A stretch of DNA of 64,000 nt from positions 1 to 64,000 of the forward strand of contig NZ_SWCI01000001.1 in assembly GCF_005116715.1 (NCBI RefSeq). The letters are read 5' to 3'. Made by a program: the position numbers and the translations under genes. Positions 25,139 through 33,493 of this stretch are shown in pieces. The notes beneath the pieces are model-generated. The model was not told the origin of the DNA. It made no database searches and worked only from the letters and a program-made list of their open reading frames with translations. The DNA is from Ferrimonas sediminicola (GTDB lineage Bacteria; Pseudomonadota; Gammaproteobacteria; Enterobacterales; Shewanellaceae). Within the stretch, counting starts at the first letter, position 1. Each line of letters starts with the position of its first letter.

Positions 25139-25950
25139 GCAGGGACCTCATCGAATTCAATGGTTTCGGCACCGTTGTACACCAGGAAGTGACGCCCTTT
25201 GGCCCGGGAGACCAGGGTGATGCCCAATTTCTGTGCCAGCTCCAAGCCCATCTCGGTGATGCCGGAACGGGAGACCAGTACCGGAATGCCCATCTTGGCC
25301 ACCTTGATCACCATCTCTGAGGTGAGACGGCCGGTGGTGTAGAAGATCAGGTCATCGCCTTGCTGGCGGCCGAGGAACAGCTCCCCGGCCAGGGTGTCCA
25401 CCGCGTTGTGTCGGCCGATATCCTCGACGAAGGAGAGGATCTGCGACTGGCGGCAGACGCCGCAACCGTGGACGGCGCCGGCGTTCTTATAGGTTTCGTT
25501 GTACTCACCCAGGTTCTTCAGCAGCGCGTAGATGGTGGACTGCTTCAGACTGGGCGTTGCCAGTCGGATCTCGTCCAGCCCCGCCATAAAGCTGCCAAAC
25601 ACCGAGCCCTGGCCGCAGCCTGAGGTCACGGTCTTCTCACTGAGCTTCTCCTGCAGTCCGTCGATGGACTCGCTGGTGATCACCGCCGCCGAGTTGACGG
25701 ACCAGTCGACGATCACCGACTCCACCCTGTCCACGTCGCTGATGAAGCCCTGGTTCTTGAGGTAGCCCAGGGCCAGCTTCTCGGGGCGGGCGCCCAGGGT
25801 CATCAGGGTGACCACCGGCTGCCAGTTGAGGTAGAGGGTCAGGGGCCGCTCGCAGGCGATCTGCTTCTCCAGGCGCTGGCCGGTGGCATCGATGGCGGCC
25901 ACCGTCTTGGTCAGCGGAGCATCGGTGTCGGTTCGGCTGAAATGGGGCAT
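25135..25950 (-). CDS. fdhD: Formate dehydrogenase sulfurtransferase FdhD
   Basis: A 271-residue protein that passes sulfur from IscS to the metal cofactor of formate dehydrogenases, making them active. The conserved cysteine loop HGCGVC lies mid-protein, preceded by the SGCG motif; GRHNAVD and TTGRLTSEMVIK are further family marks. The start at 25950 gives the family's normal length; the upstream frame extends into promoter DNA. It is divergent from the DUF3305 gene with a 277-bp regulatory region holding a sigma-54 promoter for each direction. Confidence 0.93.
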   Translation of the reverse strand: MPHFSRTDTDAPLTKTVAAIDATGQRLEKQIACERPLTLYLNWQPVVTLMTLGARPEKLALGYLKNQGFISDVDRVESVIVDWSVNSAAVITSESIDGLQEKLSEKTVTSGCGQGSVFGSFMAGLDEIRLATPSLKQSTIYALLKNLGEYNETYKNAGAVHGCGVCRQSQILSFVEDIGRHNAVDTLAGELFLGRQQGDDLIFYTTGRLTSEMVIKVAKMGIPVLVSRSGITEMGLELAQKLGITLVSRAKGRHFLVYNGAETIEFDEVPA

Positions 25951-25996
25951 AGAGGTTCTTCTGTTCAAGGGTAATGACAAACGCTGGTGAGTTATT

Positions 25997-26012
25997 TGCA
26001 AAAAACGTTCCA
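25997..26012 (-). promoter_or_regulatory. Sigma-54 promoter of fdhD
   Basis: On the minus strand TGGAACGTTTTTTGCA is an excellent -24/-12 match. The -12 GC is about 48 bp before the fdhD ATG. Confidence 0.75.
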
Positions 26013-26063
26013 CTATTCGTGGGTCTTCAGGGCCGATCCCTGTGAGGAGGATCACCCCGATCC

Positions 26064-26108
26064 GACCAACTTGACCCAACGGCCTGACCCGGCTGGGACA
26101 AAATGTCC
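26064..26108. promoter_or_regulatory. Paired palindromic activator sites between fdhD and the DUF3305 gene
   Basis: GACCAACTTGACC (26064-26076) and GGACAAAATGTCC (26096-26108, a perfect palindrome) are 32 bp apart. The first lies 52 bp from the fdhD promoter and the second 53 bp from the opposite promoter, a symmetric layout. Confidence 0.6.
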
Positions 26109-26160
26109 TTGTTGCCGGTGTGGTTGTGATCCTGCTCACGTCCTGGGCCCCTTTTTGCGT

Positions 26161-26176
26161 TGGAACGGTTTTTGCA
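26161..26176 (+). promoter_or_regulatory. Sigma-54 promoter of the DUF3305/DUF3306 genes
   Basis: TGGAACGGTTTTTGCA matches TGGMACG-N4-TTGCA. The -12 GC lies about 53 bp before the ATG at 26228. Confidence 0.75.
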
Positions 26177-26227
26177 GCCCTGTTGCCATACCCAAGTACG
26201 GAACAGCCACTACAGGGCGAGGAACCG

Positions 26228-26695
26228 ATGCAACGAACCGAAAACATCTGGCCGCTTCAGGTCACGCTGAAATCCGAACAGGTCACCATGGGGCGCTGGA
26301 GTGAAACCCGCTGGTCGGTCGACCAACTGCTTCCCGGAGATGCCGAGCCCGTCGACGGGGCGACCCTGGTGGGGCTGGAGTTGCACCTGGATGAGCGGGC
26401 CAACTACCGACTCAACCTGGATCTGGACAACCCGCTGCTGTTTGTGGTGTGCGACGAAGATGAATCCGGTACGCCGGTTCCCATGCTGGTGACCGCCAAT
26501 CAGAACATCGCCGCCGGTTGCCTGGAGAGTGATCAGCCGGTGTTTACCTATCCACTGCCCAAGGCGGTCGGCTGCTGGATCGAAGCCTTTATCACCCGTC
26601 ATGGTGAGCAGCAGATCTGTGCCCATCGCCGCAAGCACATCGACGTGCGCGGCGAGATGAAGCAGCGTAAGGAGCAGCGTCATGACCGACCCTAA
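26228..26695 (+). CDS. DUF3305 protein of the formate dehydrogenase locus
   Basis: A 155-residue soluble protein without signal peptide (IWPLQVTLKSEQVTMGRWSETRW in outline). DUF3305 and DUF3306 genes occur as a pair beside Shewanella-type formate dehydrogenase operons and are thought to help enzyme maturation or stability; the exact role is not known to me. GAGGAA precedes the ATG by 4-5 nt. It overlaps the next gene by 14 bp and is driven by the sigma-54 promoter at 26161. Confidence 0.8.
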   Translation: MQRTENIWPLQVTLKSEQVTMGRWSETRWSVDQLLPGDAEPVDGATLVGLELHLDERANYRLNLDLDNPLLFVVCDEDESGTPVPMLVTANQNIAAGCLESDQPVFTYPLPKAVGCWIEAFITRHGEQQICAHRRKHIDVRGEMKQRKEQRHDRP

Positions 26696-27269
26696 GCCCG
26701 GCCTGCTTTCCCGCTGGCAGCAGCGGCTGACCAAGGTCAAGCAGGAGCAGGAGGAGGAGCGCCTGGCCGAAGAGCAGGCCAGGGCTGAGCAGCTTGAGGC
26801 GGAACAGGCCCGGGAGGCCGAGTCCACCCCGGAGGAAGCCGTCACCGGGAACGACGCCGAGGTGGCCGCCGAAGGTGAGCAGGCGCTGCCCGACCCCGAC
26901 ACCATCGAGGAGGGGGGCAGCTTCGCCGCTTTTCTCAAGGAGGGGGTGGATCCCACCAAGAAGCGTAGTGCCCTCAAGGCGCTGTGGAGCCAGCCTCAGT
27001 ACAACATCACCGATGGCATGGCGGAGTACGCCCTGGATTACAGCAATCAGCCCAAACTCAGCGTCCAGGTGGCCAAAGAGGTGGCCACCAAGGTGTTCCG
27101 TCACCTGGACAAGGCACTGGAGGAGGAGCGCCGCCGTGAGGCCCTGGCGAAGGCGGAGCAGCAATCCGGCGAGATCGCTCACAGCCAGCCAGAATTACCC
27201 GATGTGTCGGCTCCTGACGGACAAATTGACCCAGTGGCAGACCAGGATGACCCGCCACAGCAGAGTTGA
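26682..27269 (+). CDS. DUF3306 protein of the formate dehydrogenase locus
   Basis: A 195-residue cytoplasmic protein. Residues 8-60 are a charged, Glu-rich probable coiled coil (LLSRWQQRLTKVKQEQEEERL in outline). The middle (DFAxFLK-like SFAAFLKEG, then KRSALKALWSQPQYNITDGMAEYALDY in outline) is the conserved DUF3306 core. It overlaps the DUF3305 gene, so the two are cotranslated. A maturation role for FdhA is inferred from context. A palindromic activator site is embedded in its 3' end at 27219-27231. Confidence 0.8.
   Translation: MTDPKPGLLSRWQQRLTKVKQEQEEERLAEEQARAEQLEAEQAREAESTPEEAVTGNDAEVAAEGEQALPDPDTIEEGGSFAAFLKEGVDPTKKRSALKALWSQPQYNITDGMAEYALDYSNQPKLSVQVAKEVATKVFRHLDKALEEERRREALAKAEQQSGEIAHSQPELPDVSAPDGQIDPVADQDDPPQQS
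27219..27231. promoter_or_regulatory. Palindromic activator site upstream of the polyferredoxin gene
   Basis: GGACAAATTGACC fits GGNCAANWTGNCC. It lies within the DUF3306 coding sequence, 73 bp upstream of the next sigma-54 promoter. Confidence 0.5.
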
Positions 27270-27304
27270 TGGGGCCTGAGGTCAGCCTCTAGAGGGAGTT
27301 GTTG

Positions 27305-27320
27305 GTACAGCCTTTGCTGA
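27305..27320 (+). promoter_or_regulatory. Sigma-54 promoter of the polyferredoxin-torD-fdh operon
   Basis: TGGTACAGCCTTTGCT matches the -24/-12 consensus. The -12 GC is about 57 bp before the ATG at 27377. Downstream genes run without an obvious terminator to 34661. Confidence 0.7.
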
Positions 27321-27376
27321 TCAACTGAAAAAAGAATTCATAGCCACGACCGGCCAGACACAGAGACAGGGCGGCG

Positions 27377-29071
27377 ATGGCAAAACAGAAACAGGAACGC
27401 ACAGTGAGCAATACCCAATACGCCGAACAGGCGCTGGCTCAGGTCCAGATGCTGGAAAACCTGATCCCGCAGACGGTCACCTATACTACCGCCGGTCATC
27501 TGCTGATCCTGGGGCCGGAGGACGCCATTCGCCTGGCCGCCGCCGACCTGGATGGCATGGCCAGCATCACCCTGGTGGCCACCGATCCCATCACCAGCCA
27601 GGATGAACACCACCTGGCGCGGGTGATGGAGGCGGTGGAACGCACCGAGGATCTTCCCAGCTACTACAGCAAGCAGGTTCGCCTGAAGGGCTTCCTGGGG
27701 CAGTATCAGGCCTTCATCAAGGAGAGTGACAAGGAGCTGGAGTTGGCGCCGGCCGCCGTTCGCCGCCCTCACTTCGACCTGGTGTTGGATCTGGGCCACA
27801 GTCCCAGTCTGAGCCTGGAGCTGCTGCCACCGGGTTACTTCCACATCGGTGAGGACGACAACAAACTGGCGGCGGCGCTGGCGCAACTGCCCGAGCTGGT
27901 CGGCGAGTTTTCCAAGCCCCGCTACGTCAAGATCAACGCGGACATCTGCGCCCACCACGGCAGCGGCATCGACGGTTGCACCCGCTGCCTCAACTTCTGT
28001 CCCGCCGACGCCATTGCCAGTGTCGATCACAAGATCGTGGTGGACCACAACCTGTGCCATGGTGCGGGCAGCTGTGCCAACGCCTGCCCCACCGGCGCCA
28101 TCAGCTACGACCAACCGGCGCCGGCCACCCTGCAGGACTTCCTGAAGCGGTTGATCACCCGCTACATCGAACTGGCGGACAGCCGTCCTGTGGTGCTGCT
28201 GCACGATGCCAGCGCCGGCGAACAGGCGCTGAAGCAGCTGCAGGCGCTGCCGGGTGAGGTGCTGCCGGTGGCCCTGGAGGAGATTGCCGTCGCCGCTACC
28301 GACAGCTGGTTTTCCGCCCTGGCCTGGGGCGCCCGTCAGGTGGTGGTGCTCACCACCCAGGTGACGCCGCCCACCCTGATGGCGCTGATGAACCGGGAGC
28401 AGGCCCTGGCGGCCCAGCTGCTGGAGGCGATCGGCTTGCCGGGACGCATCGAACTGATGAGCGTGGAGCAGTTGCCGCAGCTGGCCAGCAAGGTGGCTGA
28501 CTCGGCCTGCTGGCCCGAACTGGCCATCGCCGCCTACCCCGCCAGCCTGCCGAAGCGTGATGCCTTCTACAACGGCCTGGACCACCTCAACGGCTGTGCC
28601 GAGGACAACAAGGCCACCCTGGCCCTTCCCCATCTGCCCTATGGCCAGGTGGAGGTGGACCCCGACAAGTGCACCCTGTGCCAGAGCTGCTCCGCCCTGT
28701 GCCCACCGCGGGCCTTGACCGACGGCGGCGACATGCCGGCGCTCAACTTCACCGAACAGTCCTGTGTTCAGTGCGGCCTGTGTGAGAAGGCTTGCCCGGA
28801 GAAGGCGATCACCCTCGTCAGCCAGGTGACCCTGGACCGCGAGCGGCGTCAGCAGACCCGGGTGTTGCACGAGGAGCCGCCGTTCGAGTGCATCCGTTGT
28901 GGCAAGGCCTTTGCCACTGCCGCGGTGATCAACAAGATCACCGCTCAGATGCAGAACCACAGCGCCTTCGCCGGCGATGCCATCAAGCGTATTCAGATGT
29001 GTGAGGACTGCAGGGTCAAAGACATGTTTGAAGACATCATGAACGATCCAGAGAAACAACTGCGCGTCTAA
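27377..29071 (+). CDS. Polyferredoxin-like 4Fe-4S protein of the fdh locus
   Basis: A 564-residue cytoplasmic iron-sulfur protein. Two ferredoxin modules are visible mid-protein (CTRCLNFCP, then CHGAGSCANACP) and two near the C terminus (CTLCQSCSALCP, then CVQCGLCEKACP). A last zinc-finger-like set CIRCG...CEDC follows. This protein type is conserved beside formate dehydrogenases in Shewanella relatives. It could carry electrons for cofactor or enzyme maturation rather than for the periplasmic reaction, since it lacks an export signal. It is the first gene after the sigma-54 promoter at 27305. Confidence 0.82.
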   Translation: MAKQKQERTVSNTQYAEQALAQVQMLENLIPQTVTYTTAGHLLILGPEDAIRLAAADLDGMASITLVATDPITSQDEHHLARVMEAVERTEDLPSYYSKQVRLKGFLGQYQAFIKESDKELELAPAAVRRPHFDLVLDLGHSPSLSLELLPPGYFHIGEDDNKLAAALAQLPELVGEFSKPRYVKINADICAHHGSGIDGCTRCLNFCPADAIASVDHKIVVDHNLCHGAGSCANACPTGAISYDQPAPATLQDFLKRLITRYIELADSRPVVLLHDASAGEQALKQLQALPGEVLPVALEEIAVAATDSWFSALAWGARQVVVLTTQVTPPTLMALMNREQALAAQLLEAIGLPGRIELMSVEQLPQLASKVADSACWPELAIAAYPASLPKRDAFYNGLDHLNGCAEDNKATLALPHLPYGQVEVDPDKCTLCQSCSALCPPRALTDGGDMPALNFTEQSCVQCGLCEKACPEKAITLVSQVTLDRERRQQTRVLHEEPPFECIRCGKAFATAAVINKITAQMQNHSAFAGDAIKRIQMCEDCRVKDMFEDIMNDPEKQLRV

Positions 29072-29083
29072 TCAGAGGTAATC

Positions 29084-29713
29084 ATGACAGAACAACAGCA
29101 GAATCGAGTGGTGCCTGAGTTGCAGCAGTTCCGAGCCGACATCTACCAGTTGCTGGCGGCGCTGCTTCGGGACGCGCCGTCCCAGGAGTTGATGGATTTC
29201 CTGGGACAGCTGCAGGTGAGCAACGACGAAGATGGCGAGATGGTTCGTGCCTGGAGCGGCCTCAAACTGGCGGCCCAGACCTATGGCGTCGACAGTGTCA
29301 CCCAGGAGTACACCGACTTGTTTATCGGCCTGGGTCACGGCGAGGTGATCCCCTACGCCAGCTGGTACATGACCGGCACCCTGATGGACACCCAGCTGGT
29401 GCAGCTGCGTCAGGACCTGGCCCGCCTGGGGTTTGCCCGGGAGGAGCAGGTGAAGGAGCCGGAAGATCACATCGCCGCCATCTGTGAAGTGATGGCGGTG
29501 CTGCTATTGGAGAGCCCGCAGCATGTGCAGCTGAGCTTCTGGAACAAGCATCTGCAGCCCTGGGCCGATCGCCTCTGGCGTGATCTGGCCGTTGCCAAGG
29601 GGGCCGCCTTCTATGCGGCGGTGGCCCATCTGGCGCAGCAGTTTTTTGCCCAGGAGGCCGACGAGTTTGCCGCCCTGACCCTGGACACGCCAATCCAGGA
29701 GGGCAGCGTTTAA
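29084..29713 (+). CDS. TorD/DmsD-family chaperone for formate dehydrogenase
   Basis: A 209-residue all-helical chaperone. The conserved YxxLFIGxGxGExxPYxS motif appears as YTDLFIGLGHGEVIPYASWY, and EPEDHIAAICEVM follows. Such proteins bind the Tat signal and apo-form of molybdo-enzymes until the cofactor is inserted. It lies 12 bp after the polyferredoxin gene and 110 bp before the Tat mini-protein, so FdhA is the likely client. Confidence 0.87.
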   Translation: MTEQQQNRVVPELQQFRADIYQLLAALLRDAPSQELMDFLGQLQVSNDEDGEMVRAWSGLKLAAQTYGVDSVTQEYTDLFIGLGHGEVIPYASWYMTGTLMDTQLVQLRQDLARLGFAREEQVKEPEDHIAAICEVMAVLLLESPQHVQLSFWNKHLQPWADRLWRDLAVAKGAAFYAAVAHLAQQFFAQEADEFAALTLDTPIQEGSV

Positions 29714-29825
29714 ACGGTGGCGGTGGCTGGTCTACACTTCTAGCCACTCCCAGAAGTCCGGAGTACCCGGCGGTGGGGCAGCCTGATGTCGCCCCACCTT
29801 AATCCATTAACACCACGGAGGTGTT

Positions 29826-30020
29826 ATGAAAGACAGGCAAACCCAGCAACAGCGGCGCGCCCTGCTTAAGGCCTTTGGCCTGGGAGCGGGCTCCCTGGCC
29901 CTGGCCAGCGGCGGCGCCCGGGCGGCACTGACGCCGTCTCCCATCCCCACCGCGCAACCCGATACCCGATTCAGGGTGACGGCTCATGTTCAATCCTACT
30001 ACCAGACCTTGAAGGACTGA
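29826..30020 (+). CDS. Tat-exported 64-residue protein of the fdh operon (first copy)
   Basis: A tiny protein that is mostly a twin-arginine signal peptide (RRALLKAFGLGAGSLAL in outline) plus a ~28-residue mature part ending HVQSYYQTLKD. A paralogue precedes the second fdhA at 35165, also ending in HVRSYYASLRGQ, so the C-terminal HV-SYY-L motif is conserved. Proteins of this class are annotated as formate dehydrogenase region Tat targets; the function is unknown, perhaps a small subunit of the enzyme. A good Shine-Dalgarno (CGGAGG) precedes the ATG. It is 13 bp before fdhA. Confidence 0.82.
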   Translation: MKDRQTQQQRRALLKAFGLGAGSLALASGGARAALTPSPIPTAQPDTRFRVTAHVQSYYQTLKD

Positions 30021-30033
30021 GGGAGGGACGAGT

Positions 30034-32895
30034 ATGAAACTGATGCGCAATCTACATCCTGAAAAAACCACTCGCGAGTCCGTGTCATTGGGTCTGAACC
30101 GACGTCAGTTCCTGAAGCAGGCGGGGATCGCCTCCGGAGGCATCGCCGCGGCGTCCATGCTGGGCTCCGGCATGATTCGCAAGGCCGAAGCGGCTGGCGC
30201 CGCCAGGGGGCCGGTTGAAACCAAGCGGACCATCTGTACCCACTGCTCCGTGGGCTGCGGCATCTATGCCGAGGTCAGCAGCGGTGTCTGGACCGGCCAT
30301 GAACCCGCCTTCGACCATCCCATCAATCGCGGCTCCCACTGCGCCAAAGGGGCGTCGGTGATCCACCACACTCACAGCGAGAAGCGGGTGAAATACCCGA
30401 TGAAGCTGGAGGGGGGCAAGTGGAAGAAGCTCTCCTGGGAAGAGGCGATCGATCAGGTGGGGGATCTGATGCTCAAGATCCGCCAGGAGTCCGGCCCCGA
30501 TGCCCTGTTCTTCATGGGCTCCGCCAAGTTCTCCAATGAGCAGTGTTACCTCTACCGCAAGTTCGCCGCCATGTGGGGCACCAACAACATCGACCACTCG
30601 GCGCGGATCTGTCACTCCACCACGGTAGCCGGTGTGGCCAACACCTGGGGCTATGGTGCCATGACCAACTCTTACAACGACATGCACCACTGTAAGAGCA
30701 TGCTGTTCATCGGCGCCAACCCCGCCGAGGCTCACCCGGTCTCCCTGCAGCACGTGCTTGTCGGTAAGGAGCGTGGCGCCAAGATGATCGTGGTCGATCC
30801 CAGGTTCACCCGTACCGCGGCCCATGCCGACGAGTACGTGCATATCCGCCCGGGCACCGACATCCCCTTCATCTACGGCCTGCTGTGGCACATCTTCGAC
30901 AATGGCTGGGAGGACCAGGACTTTATCGATCGTCGGGTCTGGGCCATGGAGGAGATCAGGGCGGAGGTGAAGAACTACCCGCCTGACGAGGTGGAACTCA
31001 TCACCGGGGTGGCACCGGAGCAGGTGGCCCGGGTGGCCAAGACCCTGGCCGACCACCGCCCCGGCACCATTGTCTGGTGCATGGGGGGAACCCAGCATAC
31101 CGTGGGGAACGCCAATACCCGAGCCTACTGCATCCTGCAACTGGCCCTGGGCAACATGGGGGTCTCCGGCGGCGGCGCCAACATCTTCCGTGGCCACGAT
31201 AACGTGCAGGGGGCGACCGATCTGGGATTGCTGTTCGATAACCTGCCCGGTTACTACGGTCTCTCCGAAGGCGCCTGGAAGCACTGGTCCAGGGTCTGGG
31301 AGCTCGACTACGACTGGGTTAAGAGTCGCTTCGACCAGGGTGAGTACCTGGGCAAGAAGCCGATGCATACCCCGGGCATCCCCTGCTCCCGCTGGCACGA
31401 TGGGGTGATGGAGGACCCAGCCAAGCTGGGCCAGAAGGACAACATCCGCATGGCCTTCTACTGGGGCCAGTCGGTGAACACCGAAACCCGAGGACGGGAG
31501 GTGCGCGAAGCGCTCAACCGGATGGACGCGGTGGTGGTGGTCGATCCCTATCCCACCATGGCGGCGGTGATGCACACCCGTAAGGACAACGTGTTCCTGC
31601 TGCCCGCCTGCACCCAGTTCGAGACCTACGGCTCGGTGACCGCCTCCAACCGCTCCATCCAGTGGCGCGACAAGGTGGTGGAACCGGTGTTCGAGTCCAA
31701 GTCGGATCAGGAGATCATGTATCTGCTGGCCAAGAAGCTGGGGTTTGCCGACCAGCTGTGCAAGAACATCAAGGTCAACGGCAATGAGCCCCTGGTGGAG
31801 GACGTGACCCGAGAGTGGAACCACGGCATGTGGACCATCGGCATGACCGGCCAGTCCCCAGAACGGCTGAAGATGCACCAGCAGAACTGGGGCACCTTCG
31901 AGTTCGAGGACCTGTCGGCCCGTGGTGGTCCGGCCAAGGGCGATACCTACGGACTGCCCTGGCCCTGTTGGGGTACTCCGGAGCTGGGACACCCCGGCAC
32001 CCATATCCTCTACGACACCTCCAAGCACATCATGAAGGGCGGGGGCAACTTCCGTGCCCGCTTCGGTGTGGAGTATGAGGGACAGAACCTGCTGGCCGAC
32101 GACCCCGGTTCCAAGGGGAACGAGCTCGGTGGTGGTCATCCCGAATTCACTGACGAGATGCTCAAGCAGCTGGGTTGGTGGGAGGAACTGACCGCCGAGG
32201 AGAAGCAGGCCGCCGAAGGACGCAACTGGAAGACCGATCTGTCCGGTGGCATCCAGCGGGTGGCCATGGCCCACGGCTGTATCCCCTACGGCAATGCCCG
32301 GGCCCGCTGTAAGGTGTGGACCTTCCCGGATCCGGTGCCTGTCCACCGTGAGCCCCTGTATACCCCGAGACGGGATCTGGCCATCAAGTACCCCAACCTG
32401 GACGATCGCCAGGTGCATCGCCTGCCCACCCTGTACAAGTCAATCCAGGAGAAGGTGATTCGCGAGAATCTGGATAGGAAGTTCCCGCTGATCGTGACCA
32501 CCGGCCGCCTGGTGGAGTACGAGGGCGGGGGTGAGGAGACCCGCTCCAACCCCTGGCTGGCGGAGCTGCAGCAGACCATGTTCGTCGAGATGAATCCGGC
32601 GGATGCGGCGGACCGCGGGATCAGGGACGGGGATGCGGTGACCCTGCACAGCCCGGAAGGTCCGGTGCTGTATATCTCTGCCATGGTCACCGAAAGGGTG
32701 ATTCCGGGCGAATGCTTCATGCCCTATCACTTCGCCGGCATCTTCGAGGGCGAGAGTCTGGTTCCCAGGTACCCTGAGGGTACAGTGCCCTACATCCAGG
32801 GTGAGTCTGCCAACACCGCCATGACCTATGGTTATGACCCGGTGACCCAGATGCAGGAAACCAAGGTGTCCATCTGCCAGATCAACCGGGCATAA
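30034..32895 (+). CDS. fdhA: Formate dehydrogenase catalytic subunit, operon 1
   Basis: A 953-residue periplasmic molybdo- or tungsto-enzyme oxidising formate to CO2. The Tat signal RRQFLKQAG is at residues 24-32. The 4Fe-4S motif CTHCSVGCGIY is followed by HCAKG. The active site ligand is Cys193 in ARICHSTTVAG, where Sec occurs in E. coli FdnG; His194 and the following GYGAMTN segment are conserved. The C-terminal cofactor domain includes TGRLVEYEGGGEETRSNPWLA (in outline). It is followed by fdhB and fdhC. Compared with operon 2 its codon use is less biased, with more CGG, CGC and AGG Arg codons. Confidence 0.93.
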   Translation: MKLMRNLHPEKTTRESVSLGLNRRQFLKQAGIASGGIAAASMLGSGMIRKAEAAGAARGPVETKRTICTHCSVGCGIYAEVSSGVWTGHEPAFDHPINRGSHCAKGASVIHHTHSEKRVKYPMKLEGGKWKKLSWEEAIDQVGDLMLKIRQESGPDALFFMGSAKFSNEQCYLYRKFAAMWGTNNIDHSARICHSTTVAGVANTWGYGAMTNSYNDMHHCKSMLFIGANPAEAHPVSLQHVLVGKERGAKMIVVDPRFTRTAAHADEYVHIRPGTDIPFIYGLLWHIFDNGWEDQDFIDRRVWAMEEIRAEVKNYPPDEVELITGVAPEQVARVAKTLADHRPGTIVWCMGGTQHTVGNANTRAYCILQLALGNMGVSGGGANIFRGHDNVQGATDLGLLFDNLPGYYGLSEGAWKHWSRVWELDYDWVKSRFDQGEYLGKKPMHTPGIPCSRWHDGVMEDPAKLGQKDNIRMAFYWGQSVNTETRGREVREALNRMDAVVVVDPYPTMAAVMHTRKDNVFLLPACTQFETYGSVTASNRSIQWRDKVVEPVFESKSDQEIMYLLAKKLGFADQLCKNIKVNGNEPLVEDVTREWNHGMWTIGMTGQSPERLKMHQQNWGTFEFEDLSARGGPAKGDTYGLPWPCWGTPELGHPGTHILYDTSKHIMKGGGNFRARFGVEYEGQNLLADDPGSKGNELGGGHPEFTDEMLKQLGWWEELTAEEKQAAEGRNWKTDLSGGIQRVAMAHGCIPYGNARARCKVWTFPDPVPVHREPLYTPRRDLAIKYPNLDDRQVHRLPTLYKSIQEKVIRENLDRKFPLIVTTGRLVEYEGGGEETRSNPWLAELQQTMFVEMNPADAADRGIRDGDAVTLHSPEGPVLYISAMVTERVIPGECFMPYHFAGIFEGESLVPRYPEGTVPYIQGESANTAMTYGYDPVTQMQETKVSICQINRA

Positions 32896-32904
32896 GGAGG
32901 TTCC

Positions 32905-33483
32905 ATGGCAACGATGAAATTTCTCTGTGACACCAAGCGCTGCATCGAGTGTAACGGTTGTGTGGTCGCCTGTAAGAGCAAGAACGATTCCGCCCTGCAG
33001 TGGGGCATTCAGCGTCGTCGGGTGGTGACCATCAACGATGGTCAGCTGGGCAAGGAGGCCTCCATCTCGGTGGCCTGCATGCACTGTTCCGACGCGCCCT
33101 GTATGGCGGTGTGTCCCGCGGACTGTTTCGAGCGCACCGCCGATGGCATCGTCCGTCACTCCAAGGACAAGTGCATCGGCTGCGGCTATTGCTTCTACGC
33201 CTGCCCCTTCGGCGCGCCGCAGTTCCCGAAACAGTCGGTGTTCGGGTCCAAGGGCAAGATGGACAAGTGCACCTATTGCGCCGGTGGTCCCGATGCCGAG
33301 CCCGGTTCCGACAAGGAGCGGCGGCTGTACGGCGCCAACCGCATCGCCGAGGGCAAGCTGCCCTTCTGCGCCGAAGTATGCTCCACCAAGTCGCTGCTGG
33401 CCGGTGACGCCGAGGCGATCTCCGAGATCTTCCGCCAGCGGGTGGCCGTGCGCGGGGCCGCGGAAGCGGGATGGGACAGCTAA
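32905..33483 (+). CDS. fdhB: Formate dehydrogenase iron-sulfur subunit, operon 1
   Basis: A 192-residue electron-transfer subunit with four 4Fe-4S sets: CIECNGCVVAC, CMHCSDAPCMAVCP, CIGCGYCFYACP and CTYC...C. It has no signal peptide and is expected to be co-exported with FdhA through the Tat system. AGGAGG lies before the ATG. It is 9 bp after fdhA and 10 bp before fdhC. Confidence 0.92.
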   Translation: MATMKFLCDTKRCIECNGCVVACKSKNDSALQWGIQRRRVVTINDGQLGKEASISVACMHCSDAPCMAVCPADCFERTADGIVRHSKDKCIGCGYCFYACPFGAPQFPKQSVFGSKGKMDKCTYCAGGPDAEPGSDKERRLYGANRIAEGKLPFCAEVCSTKSLLAGDAEAISEIFRQRVAVRGAAEAGWDS

Positions 33484-33493
33484 GGAGGTTAGA

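Noticed and set aside
30610-30612. Selenocysteine at the FdhA active site
   Set aside because: The codon is TGT in both fdhA copies, not TGA, so no Sec decoding is needed.
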